This document shows positions 7,830-14,787 of a stretch of 64,000 nucleotides of DNA, one piece after another. The notes beneath the pieces were generated by a model. It saw only the letters and a list, made by a program, of their open reading frames with translations. It did not search any database and was not told the origin of the DNA. The position numbers and the translations under genes were made by a program. Source of the stretch: Pseudarthrobacter sp. NBSH8. GTDB lineage: Bacteria; Actinomycetota; Actinomycetes; Actinomycetales; Micrococcaceae. The stretch lies in assembly GCF_014217545.1 (NCBI RefSeq), contig NZ_CP043178.1:3996737-4060736 (forward strand). The letters run 5' to 3'. Numbering within the stretch: the stretch's first letter is position 1; each line of letters begins with the position of its first letter.

Positions 7830-8989
7830 CGGCTGAAACCGTCCTGGCCCGCATCAACGTCATGGAACCCTGGCTCGGCGAGGACGAAGCCCGCGCCGTG
7901 GCGGAGGTCCTCGCCTCCGGCATGCTGACCCAGGGGCCGAAGGTCCAGGCATTCGAGACGAAGTTCAGCGCCGTCCAGGAGGTGCGCCACGCGGTGGCGA
8001 CCTCCAGCAGCACCACCGCGCTGCACCTGGCCCTGGTGGTGGCCGGTATCGGCCCCGGGGACGACGTGGTTGTTCCATCGCTGGCCTTCATCGCCGCCGC
8101 GAATGCGGTGACATATGTCGGGGCCCGGCCCGTGTTCTGCGACGTGGATCCGGCCACCGGCACCGTGACCGCACCTGCGCTCCGGGCCGCACTGACCCTT
8201 GACACGCGGGCCGTGATCGTGGTGGACCAGGGTGGCATGCCGGTTGACTTGGACCCCGTCAGCGAGTTGTGCGATCGCCACGAAATCATCGTGATCGAAG
8301 ACGCTGGCTCGGCTGTTGGCTCAGAATACAAGGGCAGGCCCGTGGGCACGGGGGCGGACATTGCCGTGTGGTCGTTCCACCGGGACAACCTGGTGACCAC
8401 GGGCGAGGGTGGCATGCTGACAACCCACCGGGCAGACTGGGCGGCCCGGGCCAGGAGCCTGCGCGGCCACTCCCTGAGCGTGCCGTCGGCGGACCGTGGC
8501 AGGGCCCGCCCGACTGCGCCGGAGGTGTATGTCGAAGTCGGCTTCGACTACCAGATGACGGATCTGCAGGCCGCCATCGGCATCGTGCAGCTGGGGAGAT
8601 TGGCCGGGATAGTGGCTCGCCGCCGGGAAATCGCCGCGAGGTATGAGGCAGGCCTCTCCGGCCTATCCGGACTCCGGTTTGTGGCCGATCCACCATACGG
8701 GACCACCAACTTCCAGTCATTCTGGCTCGAAGTCCTACCCAGTTTCGCGACGGACCGTGAAGGGCTCCTGGCCCGCCTGGCCGAGGGCGGCATATCAGCG
8801 CGCCGCGGCACCATGGCGGCGCACCGACAGCCTGCCTATCGCTGGCGCGGAACGGGCAACGCAGGGCTCCAGAACACGGAACGGCTGACCGACCGGACGC
8901 TGGTACTCCCTATTTTCCACAGTCTGGACAACGTGAGCCTGAACCGGGTCATGAACAGCGTCCGGGTCGCTGCCGGGATGCCCCGGTGA
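7826..8989 (+). CDS. DegT/DnrJ/EryC1/StrS family protein lacking the PLP lysine
   Basis: Protein of 387 aa with the fold-type I sugar aminotransferase layout: substrate region NVMEPWLGEDEARAVAEVL near the start, phosphate contacts around TSSSTTALHLAL (59-70), and the cofactor-binding Asp in VIEDAGSAVGSEYKG (D159). The active-site motif reads SFHRDNLVTTGEGG, where family enzymes read SFHxxKNITTGEGG. An ungapped alignment puts Asn188 where the PLP Schiff-base lysine should be. Without that lysine ordinary transamination is not expected. The family includes natural lysine-less members such as ColD, a 3-dehydratase with His at this position, so the protein could be a dehydratase, a PMP-dependent enzyme or a binding protein. 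The next gene, a NeuD-like acyltransferase, overlaps it by four bases, suggesting joint action on a nucleotide sugar. Confidence 0.85.
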   Translation: MTAETVLARINVMEPWLGEDEARAVAEVLASGMLTQGPKVQAFETKFSAVQEVRHAVATSSSTTALHLALVVAGIGPGDDVVVPSLAFIAAANAVTYVGARPVFCDVDPATGTVTAPALRAALTLDTRAVIVVDQGGMPVDLDPVSELCDRHEIIVIEDAGSAVGSEYKGRPVGTGADIAVWSFHRDNLVTTGEGGMLTTHRADWAARARSLRGHSLSVPSADRGRARPTAPEVYVEVGFDYQMTDLQAAIGIVQLGRLAGIVARRREIAARYEAGLSGLSGLRFVADPPYGTTNFQSFWLEVLPSFATDREGLLARLAEGGISARRGTMAAHRQPAYRWRGTGNAGLQNTERLTDRTLVLPIFHSLDNVSLNRVMNSVRVAAGMPR

Positions 8990-9621
8990 GCGAACTGGTT
9001 CTGGTCGCCGCCAGCGGGCTGGCCCGGGAAGTTCTGACCATGGTCCGTGCCAGCGGTCAGTACGACGTGGTCGGGCTGCTCGACGACAACAGGGAAATGG
9101 CCGGCGTCACTGTGGACGGCGCGCCGGTGCTGGGAACCATTGACGATGCCCCCAAGTTCACCCATGCGCTGGTGCTGGTGTGCCTGGCGTCCGGAAAGTC
9201 CCGGGAAGCCGTAGTGGAACGCTTGGCCGCCCTGGGCCTGCGCGATGCCCGCTACGCCACTGCGATCGATCCCACCGTGGAGTGCCCGGAGGGCTGCCGG
9301 ATCGGCCGCGGCAGCATTCTCCTGAAGAACGTGTCCCTGACGGCCTCCGTCACGATCGGAACCCATGTTGTGGCAATGCCTTCCGTGACTTTTACGCACG
9401 ACGACGACGTGGCTGACTTCGCGACGTTCGCCGCCGGCGTGTCGCTGGGCGGGGGAGTCCGGATTGGTCGGGCGGCCTACCTCGGGCTGAACTGCAGCGT
9501 CCGTGAACGGACTTCGGTGGGGGCCTACGCCACGGTTGGTATGGGTGCCGCCGTTCTGAGCAACGTGCCCGATGGCGAAACGTGGGTCGGCGTCCCGGCC
9601 CACCCCATCGAACAGCGCTAG
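8986..9621 (+). CDS. NeuD/PglD-like sugar O- or N-acyltransferase
   Basis: Protein of 211 aa. An N-terminal Rossmann-like PglD domain (LVLVAASGLAREVLTMVR; VVGLLDDN) is followed by a left-handed beta-helix built of hexapeptide repeats (about residues 95-205: IGRGSILLKNVSLTASVTIG, VRIGRAAYLGLNCSVRERTS), with His130 (FTHDDDVADF) in the position of the usual catalytic His. Family members acetylate amino sugars or sialic-acid-like sugars using acetyl-CoA. The GTG start overlaps the stop of the DegT-type gene (GTGA), so the pair is translationally coupled and probably acts on the same sugar. There is no gene in 9622-9753. Confidence 0.85.
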   Translation: MSELVLVAASGLAREVLTMVRASGQYDVVGLLDDNREMAGVTVDGAPVLGTIDDAPKFTHALVLVCLASGKSREAVVERLAALGLRDARYATAIDPTVECPEGCRIGRGSILLKNVSLTASVTIGTHVVAMPSVTFTHDDDVADFATFAAGVSLGGGVRIGRAAYLGLNCSVRERTSVGAYATVGMGAAVLSNVPDGETWVGVPAHPIEQR

Positions 9622-9753
9622 CACACGGCAACTGCCGCCGGGCGCAAGGGGACGCACCGCAACTGAGAGTTCCGTTACCCGATTGTGATTAATCGAATCC
9701 TGTCGTGTACGGTCGATCAGGTGGGCCGACCTTCCAGGCCCAAAACCGGGCAG

Positions 9754-9910
9754 ACGCCAAGCTCTGCCGCTGCCCGGAATCCACAACATACTTAGGCAGA
9801 GGCGGGGGACCCAGAGTGTCCGGGCACGGCATTAAGCCGACCCTAGGGGTGGAGCCGCTTTACGCGGCCGGATGGCCTCATCCGAACCCGACAGCTAACT
9901 CCGCAGGCGT
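9754..9910 (+). promoter_or_regulatory. c-di-AMP riboswitch (ydaO/yuaA class)
   Basis: The stretch carries the conserved landmarks of the ydaO-yuaA RNA: GCGGGGGACCCAG (9801-9813), GGGGTGGAGCCGC (about 9846-9858) and, at the 3' end, CCGAACCCGACAGCTAAC (9883-9900) then GCAGGCGT. The closing stem ACGCC (9754-9758) pairs with GGCGT (9906-9910), and CTCTGCC (9762-9768) pairs with GGCAGAG (9795-9801). This class binds cyclic di-AMP and usually turns expression off; in actinobacteria it typically precedes cell-wall hydrolase or osmoprotection genes. Here the closing stem lies right next to the GAGAGG ribosome binding site of the GH16 gene, so ligand binding could control translation start. Confidence 0.85.
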
Positions 9911-9926
9911 TGAGAGGCAATCACTT

Positions 9927-11036
9927 ATGTCTGCATCCAATGATCAGCCGCGCACTCACGCGCGCCCATATTCTGACGAAGCCGCGTCGCCCACCCAGCG
10001 ACGGTCTGTGCTGAAGAAGTCCGCGGTCCGTGCCAAGTCCAAGCGCAACATGTCGCTGACCGCGGCCGCTCTTGCCGCCCTGCTGGGAGTCGTATCCCTC
10101 GGCCAGGTCTCCGACCAGGCACCGCAGAGTGCCGAATTGAACCGCGTCGCGGACACGTCCAAGCGTGACCAGGCTCCGGGACAGGTCACGCGCGACACCA
10201 ACGCTGTTCCGGCACCGCTGCCGGCCACGGACCCCTCCCCCGATCCGACCACGGCGCCTGCGCCTGCGCCTGAAGAGCCTGCGGTTGCTCCCGCACCCGC
10301 CCCGGTAGCGACGACAACGGCTGCACCAGAACCGGCCCCTGCCCCTGCACTCCTTGCATCAACCGGGACAACCGGCGCCATGCCTGTAGGTGTCCCCGGC
10401 GCATGGACGATGGCTTTTGCCGACGAATTCAACGGCACGGCCCTGGACACGGCCAAATGGTCCAACTGCTGGTTCTCCCCCACCTGCGGCACCATGAACA
10501 AGGTCACCACCAGCCCCAGCAACGTTTCCGTCGGCGGCGGCAACCTTGTCCTCTCCCTCAATTCGTCCACCTCGGGTGCGCTGGTTTCAACCAACCCCAA
10601 GGGCGGGGCCACCACTGGCTACGAATTCACGACAGGTTACGTCGAGGCCCGGATCAAGTTTCCCGGCGACGGCACAAACCTCTACAACTGGCCCGCATTC
10701 TGGACCAATGGTCAGAAATGGCCTACCAACGGTGAGAACGACATCGCAGAGGTTTTGAGCGGAAAGATGACCGTCAATTACCACTCGACGACGGGAGCCC
10801 ACAACCAGGGCACGGTTCCCGGCAACTGGGGCAACGACTTCCACACCTTCGGGCTGCACCGGACCGCCAACTCGGCTGACGTCTACTTCGACGGCGTGAA
10901 GGTGAAGTCCTACGCCACCGACGACGGCGGTGCACCGCAGTACATCATCCTCAACGTCGGCGCCTCAGGCAGCTCCCCAGCTGCCTATGGTGCCGCGTCA
11001 CAGGTCCAGGTTGATTACGTGCGCGCCTGGAAGTAG
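9927..11036 (+). CDS. secreted or membrane-anchored GH16 glycanase
   Basis: Protein of 369 aa. A cytoplasmic basic N-terminus and one hydrophobic segment (about 42-60) form a signal or anchor, followed by a Pro/Ala-rich linker (about 100-145) and a GH16 jelly-roll domain (about 155-369, starting WTMAFADEFNGTALDTAKW). The catalytic motif is ENDIAEV: nucleophile Glu270, helper Asp272 and acid/base Glu275, matching ExDxxE. GH16 enzymes cut beta-1,3/1,4-glucans, galactans or related polysaccharides, so this one may trim or release the locus polymer. Expression is probably set by the c-di-AMP riboswitch directly upstream. The ATG at 9927 follows GAGAGG; upstream in-frame codons belong to the riboswitch. 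Confidence 0.88.
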   Translation: MSASNDQPRTHARPYSDEAASPTQRRSVLKKSAVRAKSKRNMSLTAAALAALLGVVSLGQVSDQAPQSAELNRVADTSKRDQAPGQVTRDTNAVPAPLPATDPSPDPTTAPAPAPEEPAVAPAPAPVATTTAAPEPAPAPALLASTGTTGAMPVGVPGAWTMAFADEFNGTALDTAKWSNCWFSPTCGTMNKVTTSPSNVSVGGGNLVLSLNSSTSGALVSTNPKGGATTGYEFTTGYVEARIKFPGDGTNLYNWPAFWTNGQKWPTNGENDIAEVLSGKMTVNYHSTTGAHNQGTVPGNWGNDFHTFGLHRTANSADVYFDGVKVKSYATDDGGAPQYIILNVGASGSSPAAYGAASQVQVDYVRAWK

Positions 11037-11052
11037 TACCGCCATCATGTGA

Positions 11053-11087
11053 GCGGACGACGGCGGGGGGATCCTGCCGTCGTTCGC
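11053..11087 (+). terminator. rho-independent terminator after the GH16 gene
   Basis: Twelve-base arms 11053-11064 and 11076-11087 with one mismatch, 11-base loop, followed by TTTCTTTAATTTTG. It lies 17 bases after the GH16 stop, so the riboswitch-GH16 unit may be monocistronic. Confidence 0.8.
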
Positions 11088-11165
11088 TTTCTTTAATTTT
11101 GTGTAAAGCCGCAGTTGTTGCCGCCATTCAGGCAGAACACCGCACCCGCAACGTAAACTCTTGCA

Positions 11166-12332
11166 ATGAAGCTTCTGTACATCACAGAAAGCGTGCCCAA
11201 CCGCGACCCCATGCTGGGGGACGGCAGTTCCATGATCCCATTCGAGGTCTTGCGGAACCTGCCCGCGGACATAGCTGTGACGCTCCTAACCTTCGCGGGG
11301 CCGGTGGATGTGCCGGCCGAAATTCGCACTCGCTGCAACACCGTTCACGTGATGCCCACCCGTCGACGCGGCTGGGCCGCCATACTGTCACTCGGCGGCC
11401 TCACTGGCTTCGGAAAGCACCAACGCTCAACCGCCAAAGCGCACACCACCGCGGCTAAACTTTCAGCTGCCCACGAAGCCACCCTGATCCACGGTCCGCA
11501 TGCCCTGTTTCTCGCCCACTCCGTAACCGGGCCCCTGGTCCTGCAGACGGTGGATCCATGGTCCATCCGTGCCGCGATGGAGACATCCGTTGCCCACGCG
11601 CTGTGGCCCGCATACCGCTTCAGGGAATTCCTTGCCGTGCGGTCCGAGCGGAGGCTGCCGCCGCGTGCGCGGCTCCTCACCGTGGGAGCCCAGGATGCCG
11701 TCTCATGGTCCGAGCATCTCGCGCGGCCCGCCAGGAGTATCCCCAACGGCGCCGAACGGTCGACGCGTCGGGCCTCCACAGCAGGCAGTCCCGTGGCCTG
11801 TTTTGTCGGCAGTCTGAACTACGGCCCCAATGTCGACAGCGTGGGCGTTCTGATCAACAAAATTGCCCCGCTGGTGTGGCAACAGGTTCCGGATGCCAGG
11901 TTTGTACTCGCCGGGCGACGACCCGCACCCTCCGTCCGCGCACTGGCTGGCCCGAGGGTGGATGTCCTGGCCAACGTGCCGTCGGTTCTGGAGGTCTTCC
12001 ACTCCGCCGACGTCGCCGTCTTTCCCGATGAGCACGGGGTAGGCATCCGGAACTCTGTCCGGGAAGCCCTGGCCGCTGGCCTTCCCGTCGTTGCGACGCC
12101 CGTGGCCGCCCGCGAGCAAGCTGCCCACCCTTTGCTCACCGTTGCACCTGACCCGCAGGAGTTCGCCGATCACATCGTGCGGCGGTTGACGACGCGCGGA
12201 TGGCACCGCCCGGGAGCGGACGAAGCCTCCCTCCGAACGTGGCGGACGGTGGCCCAGGAATATGCGGATGAGATCGGCAAGGCAATCAAGTCCGATTCCG
12301 CCGGCATCCTGCACGGAAGGTCCCCGGCATGA
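11166..12332 (+). CDS. glycosyltransferase, GT-B fold (GT4-like)
   Basis: Protein of 388 aa. The N-terminal half opens with MKLLYITESVPNRDPMLGDG and the C-terminal Rossmann half shows ACFVGSLNYGPNVDSVGVLI and the donor-site region VFPDEHGVGIRNSVREALAAGLPVVATPVA, the EX7E-type nucleotide-sugar motif of GT4 enzymes. This pattern is common in exopolysaccharide clusters (sugar transferases of the GT4/Glycos_transf_1 group). The last base triplets overlap the start of the flippase gene (ATGA), so the two are coupled. Acceptor and donor cannot be predicted. Confidence 0.85.
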   Translation: MKLLYITESVPNRDPMLGDGSSMIPFEVLRNLPADIAVTLLTFAGPVDVPAEIRTRCNTVHVMPTRRRGWAAILSLGGLTGFGKHQRSTAKAHTTAAKLSAAHEATLIHGPHALFLAHSVTGPLVLQTVDPWSIRAAMETSVAHALWPAYRFREFLAVRSERRLPPRARLLTVGAQDAVSWSEHLARPARSIPNGAERSTRRASTAGSPVACFVGSLNYGPNVDSVGVLINKIAPLVWQQVPDARFVLAGRRPAPSVRALAGPRVDVLANVPSVLEVFHSADVAVFPDEHGVGIRNSVREALAAGLPVVATPVAAREQAAHPLLTVAPDPQEFADHIVRRLTTRGWHRPGADEASLRTWRTVAQEYADEIGKAIKSDSAGILHGRSPA

Positions 12333-13780
12333 GCCTCGCTCCCGGTGATCTGACCCGCGCAGGCGTCCGCGGAGCAGTGTGGCAGGGGCTGGCATTCATC
12401 TCCGGCAGGGTAATCGTCCTGATCACCACCATCATTCTGGCGCGACTCCTGTCCCCCGAGGAGTACGGCCTGGTGGCGCTGGCCCTGGTCCTTATGGCGT
12501 ATGCCGAGACCATTGCCGACGCCGGTGTGGCCCAGGCGCTCGTCTATCTGCCACGAACCGGAGTCATGGCACGGTCCGCCCTGCTGATTTCCGTGCTGCT
12601 CGGTGGTGCGCTCGCCACCGCCATCGTCCTGGCCGGGCCGTGGATTGCCAGCCTCTTCAATCTGCCAGGTGTGGGGCCACTGGTCCAAGTACTGGGGATC
12701 TCTGTGTTGGCCACGTCCTTCGGCGCGGTCCCGGAAGCCCTGCTGCGACGGGATCTGAAGTTCAAGCCCCTGACCCTGGCACCCGTGGTCCGGGCTGCCA
12801 CCATGGGAACCGTGACCCTGGTCCTGGCCTTTGCGGGCAACGGCGCGTGGTCACTGGCCGTGGGTACGGCGGCCGGGTCCGTTGCTTATGCCGTCACTTG
12901 CTGGTTTCTGGTCCGCAAAAACGCCCCTTGGCAGATCTGGCGCGTGGGCAGAGATGCTCTCCGGGCCAACATCGCCTATGGGGCGCCTGTAGCGGGAAGC
13001 AGTCTGCTTGCCCGCCTGATTTTCGACGTCGACTACCTCATCATTGGTCTGCTGCTGGGCGCGCAGGCTTTGGGCTACTACACACTGGCCTTCCGGCTTC
13101 CCGAAGCCCTGATCCTCAACGTCTTCTTTGTCCTCTCGACGGTCCTGTTCCCGCTTTATGCCCAAGTACGCGGCGATCCAGACCGGCTTCGCGGCGGATA
13201 CCTGAAAAGTGTCCAGATCCAGACCCTGTATGGGGTGACCGCCGGCGTGGGCTTGGCGGTTCTGGCCCCGGTTCTGGTGCCTCTGCTTTTCGGACAGAAA
13301 TGGACCGAGGCGGTGCTGCCGCTGGTTTTCCTGGCCCTGTACGCAGCAGTGCGGTCCCTCGGCGCGGGTGCCAACGACGTCTACAAGGCGCTTGGACGCC
13401 CTGGCCTCTCCATCGGAATTTCCGTGGCCCGGCTGGTGATCCTCGTGCCGGTCCTGTTCGTCGCCGCCCAATGGGGCATCGTCGGCGTCGCCTGTGCGCA
13501 GTTGGCAGTGGCGTTTGTTTTCGCCTGCGGCATGCAGGCTGTCGCGGCCCGGGTGATCAAGATCCGGGCGAGCCGCCTGGCCGGCGCCGTCGTCCCGGGC
13601 GTGGTCTGCGGGGCCGCTGTTGGGGTGGCCGGGTTGGGCACACTGGGACTTCCGTTCCTCGGTCCCATAATGACCACCGCCGTCGTGGTGGTCATGGCCA
13701 TCGGGCTGGTGTACGCCATTCTGCGGCTGGGATTCCCGGCCTTGCTCAGGGAACTGCTGAAGCTTGCGCGCCGGGCCTAG
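12329..13780 (+). CDS. Wzx-like polysaccharide flippase
   Basis: Protein of 483 aa with about 14 hydrophobic helices and the N-terminal pattern AVWQGLAFISGRVIVLITTI followed by ILARLLSPEEYGLVALALVL, characteristic of the WzxC/MATE-like polysaccharide exporter group (MOP superfamily). It should move undecaprenyl-linked repeat units to the outer face of the membrane. It overlaps the upstream glycosyltransferase by four bases. Its TAG stop shares CTAG (13777-13780) with the stop of the convergent kinase gene, so the two halves of the locus meet with no spacer and no terminator. Confidence 0.9.
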   Translation: MSLAPGDLTRAGVRGAVWQGLAFISGRVIVLITTIILARLLSPEEYGLVALALVLMAYAETIADAGVAQALVYLPRTGVMARSALLISVLLGGALATAIVLAGPWIASLFNLPGVGPLVQVLGISVLATSFGAVPEALLRRDLKFKPLTLAPVVRAATMGTVTLVLAFAGNGAWSLAVGTAAGSVAYAVTCWFLVRKNAPWQIWRVGRDALRANIAYGAPVAGSSLLARLIFDVDYLIIGLLLGAQALGYYTLAFRLPEALILNVFFVLSTVLFPLYAQVRGDPDRLRGGYLKSVQIQTLYGVTAGVGLAVLAPVLVPLLFGQKWTEAVLPLVFLALYAAVRSLGAGANDVYKALGRPGLSIGISVARLVILVPVLFVAAQWGIVGVACAQLAVAFVFACGMQAVAARVIKIRASRLAGAVVPGVVCGAAVGVAGLGTLGLPFLGPIMTTAVVVVMAIGLVYAILRLGFPALLRELLKLARRA

Positions 13781-14787
13781 CGCTCCTGCAGCACGCCTGT
13801 CACAACGTGCCGCCATAGCCAGAAATCCCGATCGGAGGCCACTGCCAGGCGGACCTGGTCTGTTCCGGGCCCAGGGCCCGTCTGGCGGTCCAGTCGGTAG
13901 GCAAGCGTGGCCGCCGACCGGGCCCAGGTGGCAATAACCAACATTGGAAGCACTCCGGCGTCCACCCCCCGACGCCTCAGATGGGCGGCGAGCGGTGCCA
14001 ATGCCCACCCGCCCGCGCCGAACGCCTTCTCAAAGGCCGCTATCTGCGCGCCCCGATGGAATGCGTGTTCAGTTGATTCGCTGAGGTACTGAAGGTAGAA
14101 AACCAGGTCATGGCCCGGAACACCATCGGTGCGGGCCCGCTCCCAGTCCACCACCTGCAAAGTTCCGTTGTCCCGAAGGAAGAGGTTGGGATGGCTTAAG
14201 TCACCGTGCTCCACGATGGCGGGCAACGGCACATCGTGCAGCGGCGCCAGAAGCTCGTGAGTGCGTTTGACCAGCTCCTTGGTTTCCGGCTCGTCCGCAA
14301 CCAGCCGGCAGAGCGCCTGCAGCGGCTCGCCAATGGTCCGGTCGTACCATCCGTCATTCTGGGCTGCTGCCTGCGTGCACGGCAGCGCGTCTACAAAGTC
14401 CGTCCCCGCGCTGACGGCGCCCGATAGGTCCGCGACCACAAGCCGGGGATCAAGGGGGGCTCCAGTCACAGCGGTTTCCACGAGCACTGTGTGGGCGCCG
14501 ACGTCACAGACAGTCACCACATGCGGGACACCGGTGGCAGGTCCGGCGCCGAGCTGCCTCAGAACCTTGGCTTCGTGCCGCACGCTGTCGTTCTCGCCCG
14601 GCTGCCGCGGCACCTTCACCACAAGGCTGGGCTCCCTCGCTCCTGCCGCGAAAATCAGTGCCACCACGTGCCGGGACGTGATGAATCTGGGTGTCAGGAG
14701 GACGGTCTCCCACTGCCTGCCAATGCCGTATTTTTCGAGCTGAAGCTCCTCATAGCGCTCTGCCAGGAACCGGTCAACGAATGTCAT
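13777..14787 (-). CDS. APH/choline-kinase-type phosphotransferase
   Basis: Protein of 336 aa with the aminoglycoside phosphotransferase fold. The catalytic loop is VEHGDLSHPNLFLRDNGT (HGDxxxxN, Brenner motif) and the metal-binding motif is QVVDWERA. These kinases phosphorylate small hydroxyl compounds (sugars, choline, aminoglycosides). Its start overlaps the end of the three-module protein (ATGA at 14784-14787), and it is the last gene of a seven-gene leftward operon. A role in phosphorylating a sugar, polyol or choline-type substituent of the polysaccharide is inferred; antibiotic resistance is less likely in this context. Confidence 0.82.
   Translation of the reverse strand: MTFVDRFLAERYEELQLEKYGIGRQWETVLLTPRFITSRHVVALIFAAGAREPSLVVKVPRQPGENDSVRHEAKVLRQLGAGPATGVPHVVTVCDVGAHTVLVETAVTGAPLDPRLVVADLSGAVSAGTDFVDALPCTQAAAQNDGWYDRTIGEPLQALCRLVADEPETKELVKRTHELLAPLHDVPLPAIVEHGDLSHPNLFLRDNGTLQVVDWERARTDGVPGHDLVFYLQYLSESTEHAFHRGAQIAAFEKAFGAGGWALAPLAAHLRRRGVDAGVLPMLVIATWARSAATLAYRLDRQTGPGPGTDQVRLAVASDRDFWLWRHVVTGVLQER

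Noticed and set aside
7516..8415. 299-aa open frame opposite the LuxR-type and DegT-type genes
   Set aside because: Ser/Thr/Arg-rich with no motif; it straddles two genes that are clearly real on the other strand.
12851..14008. 385-aa open frame opposite the Wzx gene
   Set aside because: Low-complexity composition (Gly, Arg, Asp, His repeats) and no ribosome binding site; it overlaps two well-supported genes.
13777..14787. Reading the APH-type kinase as aminoglycoside resistance
   Set aside because: It is translationally coupled within an exopolysaccharide operon, which favours a metabolic substrate.
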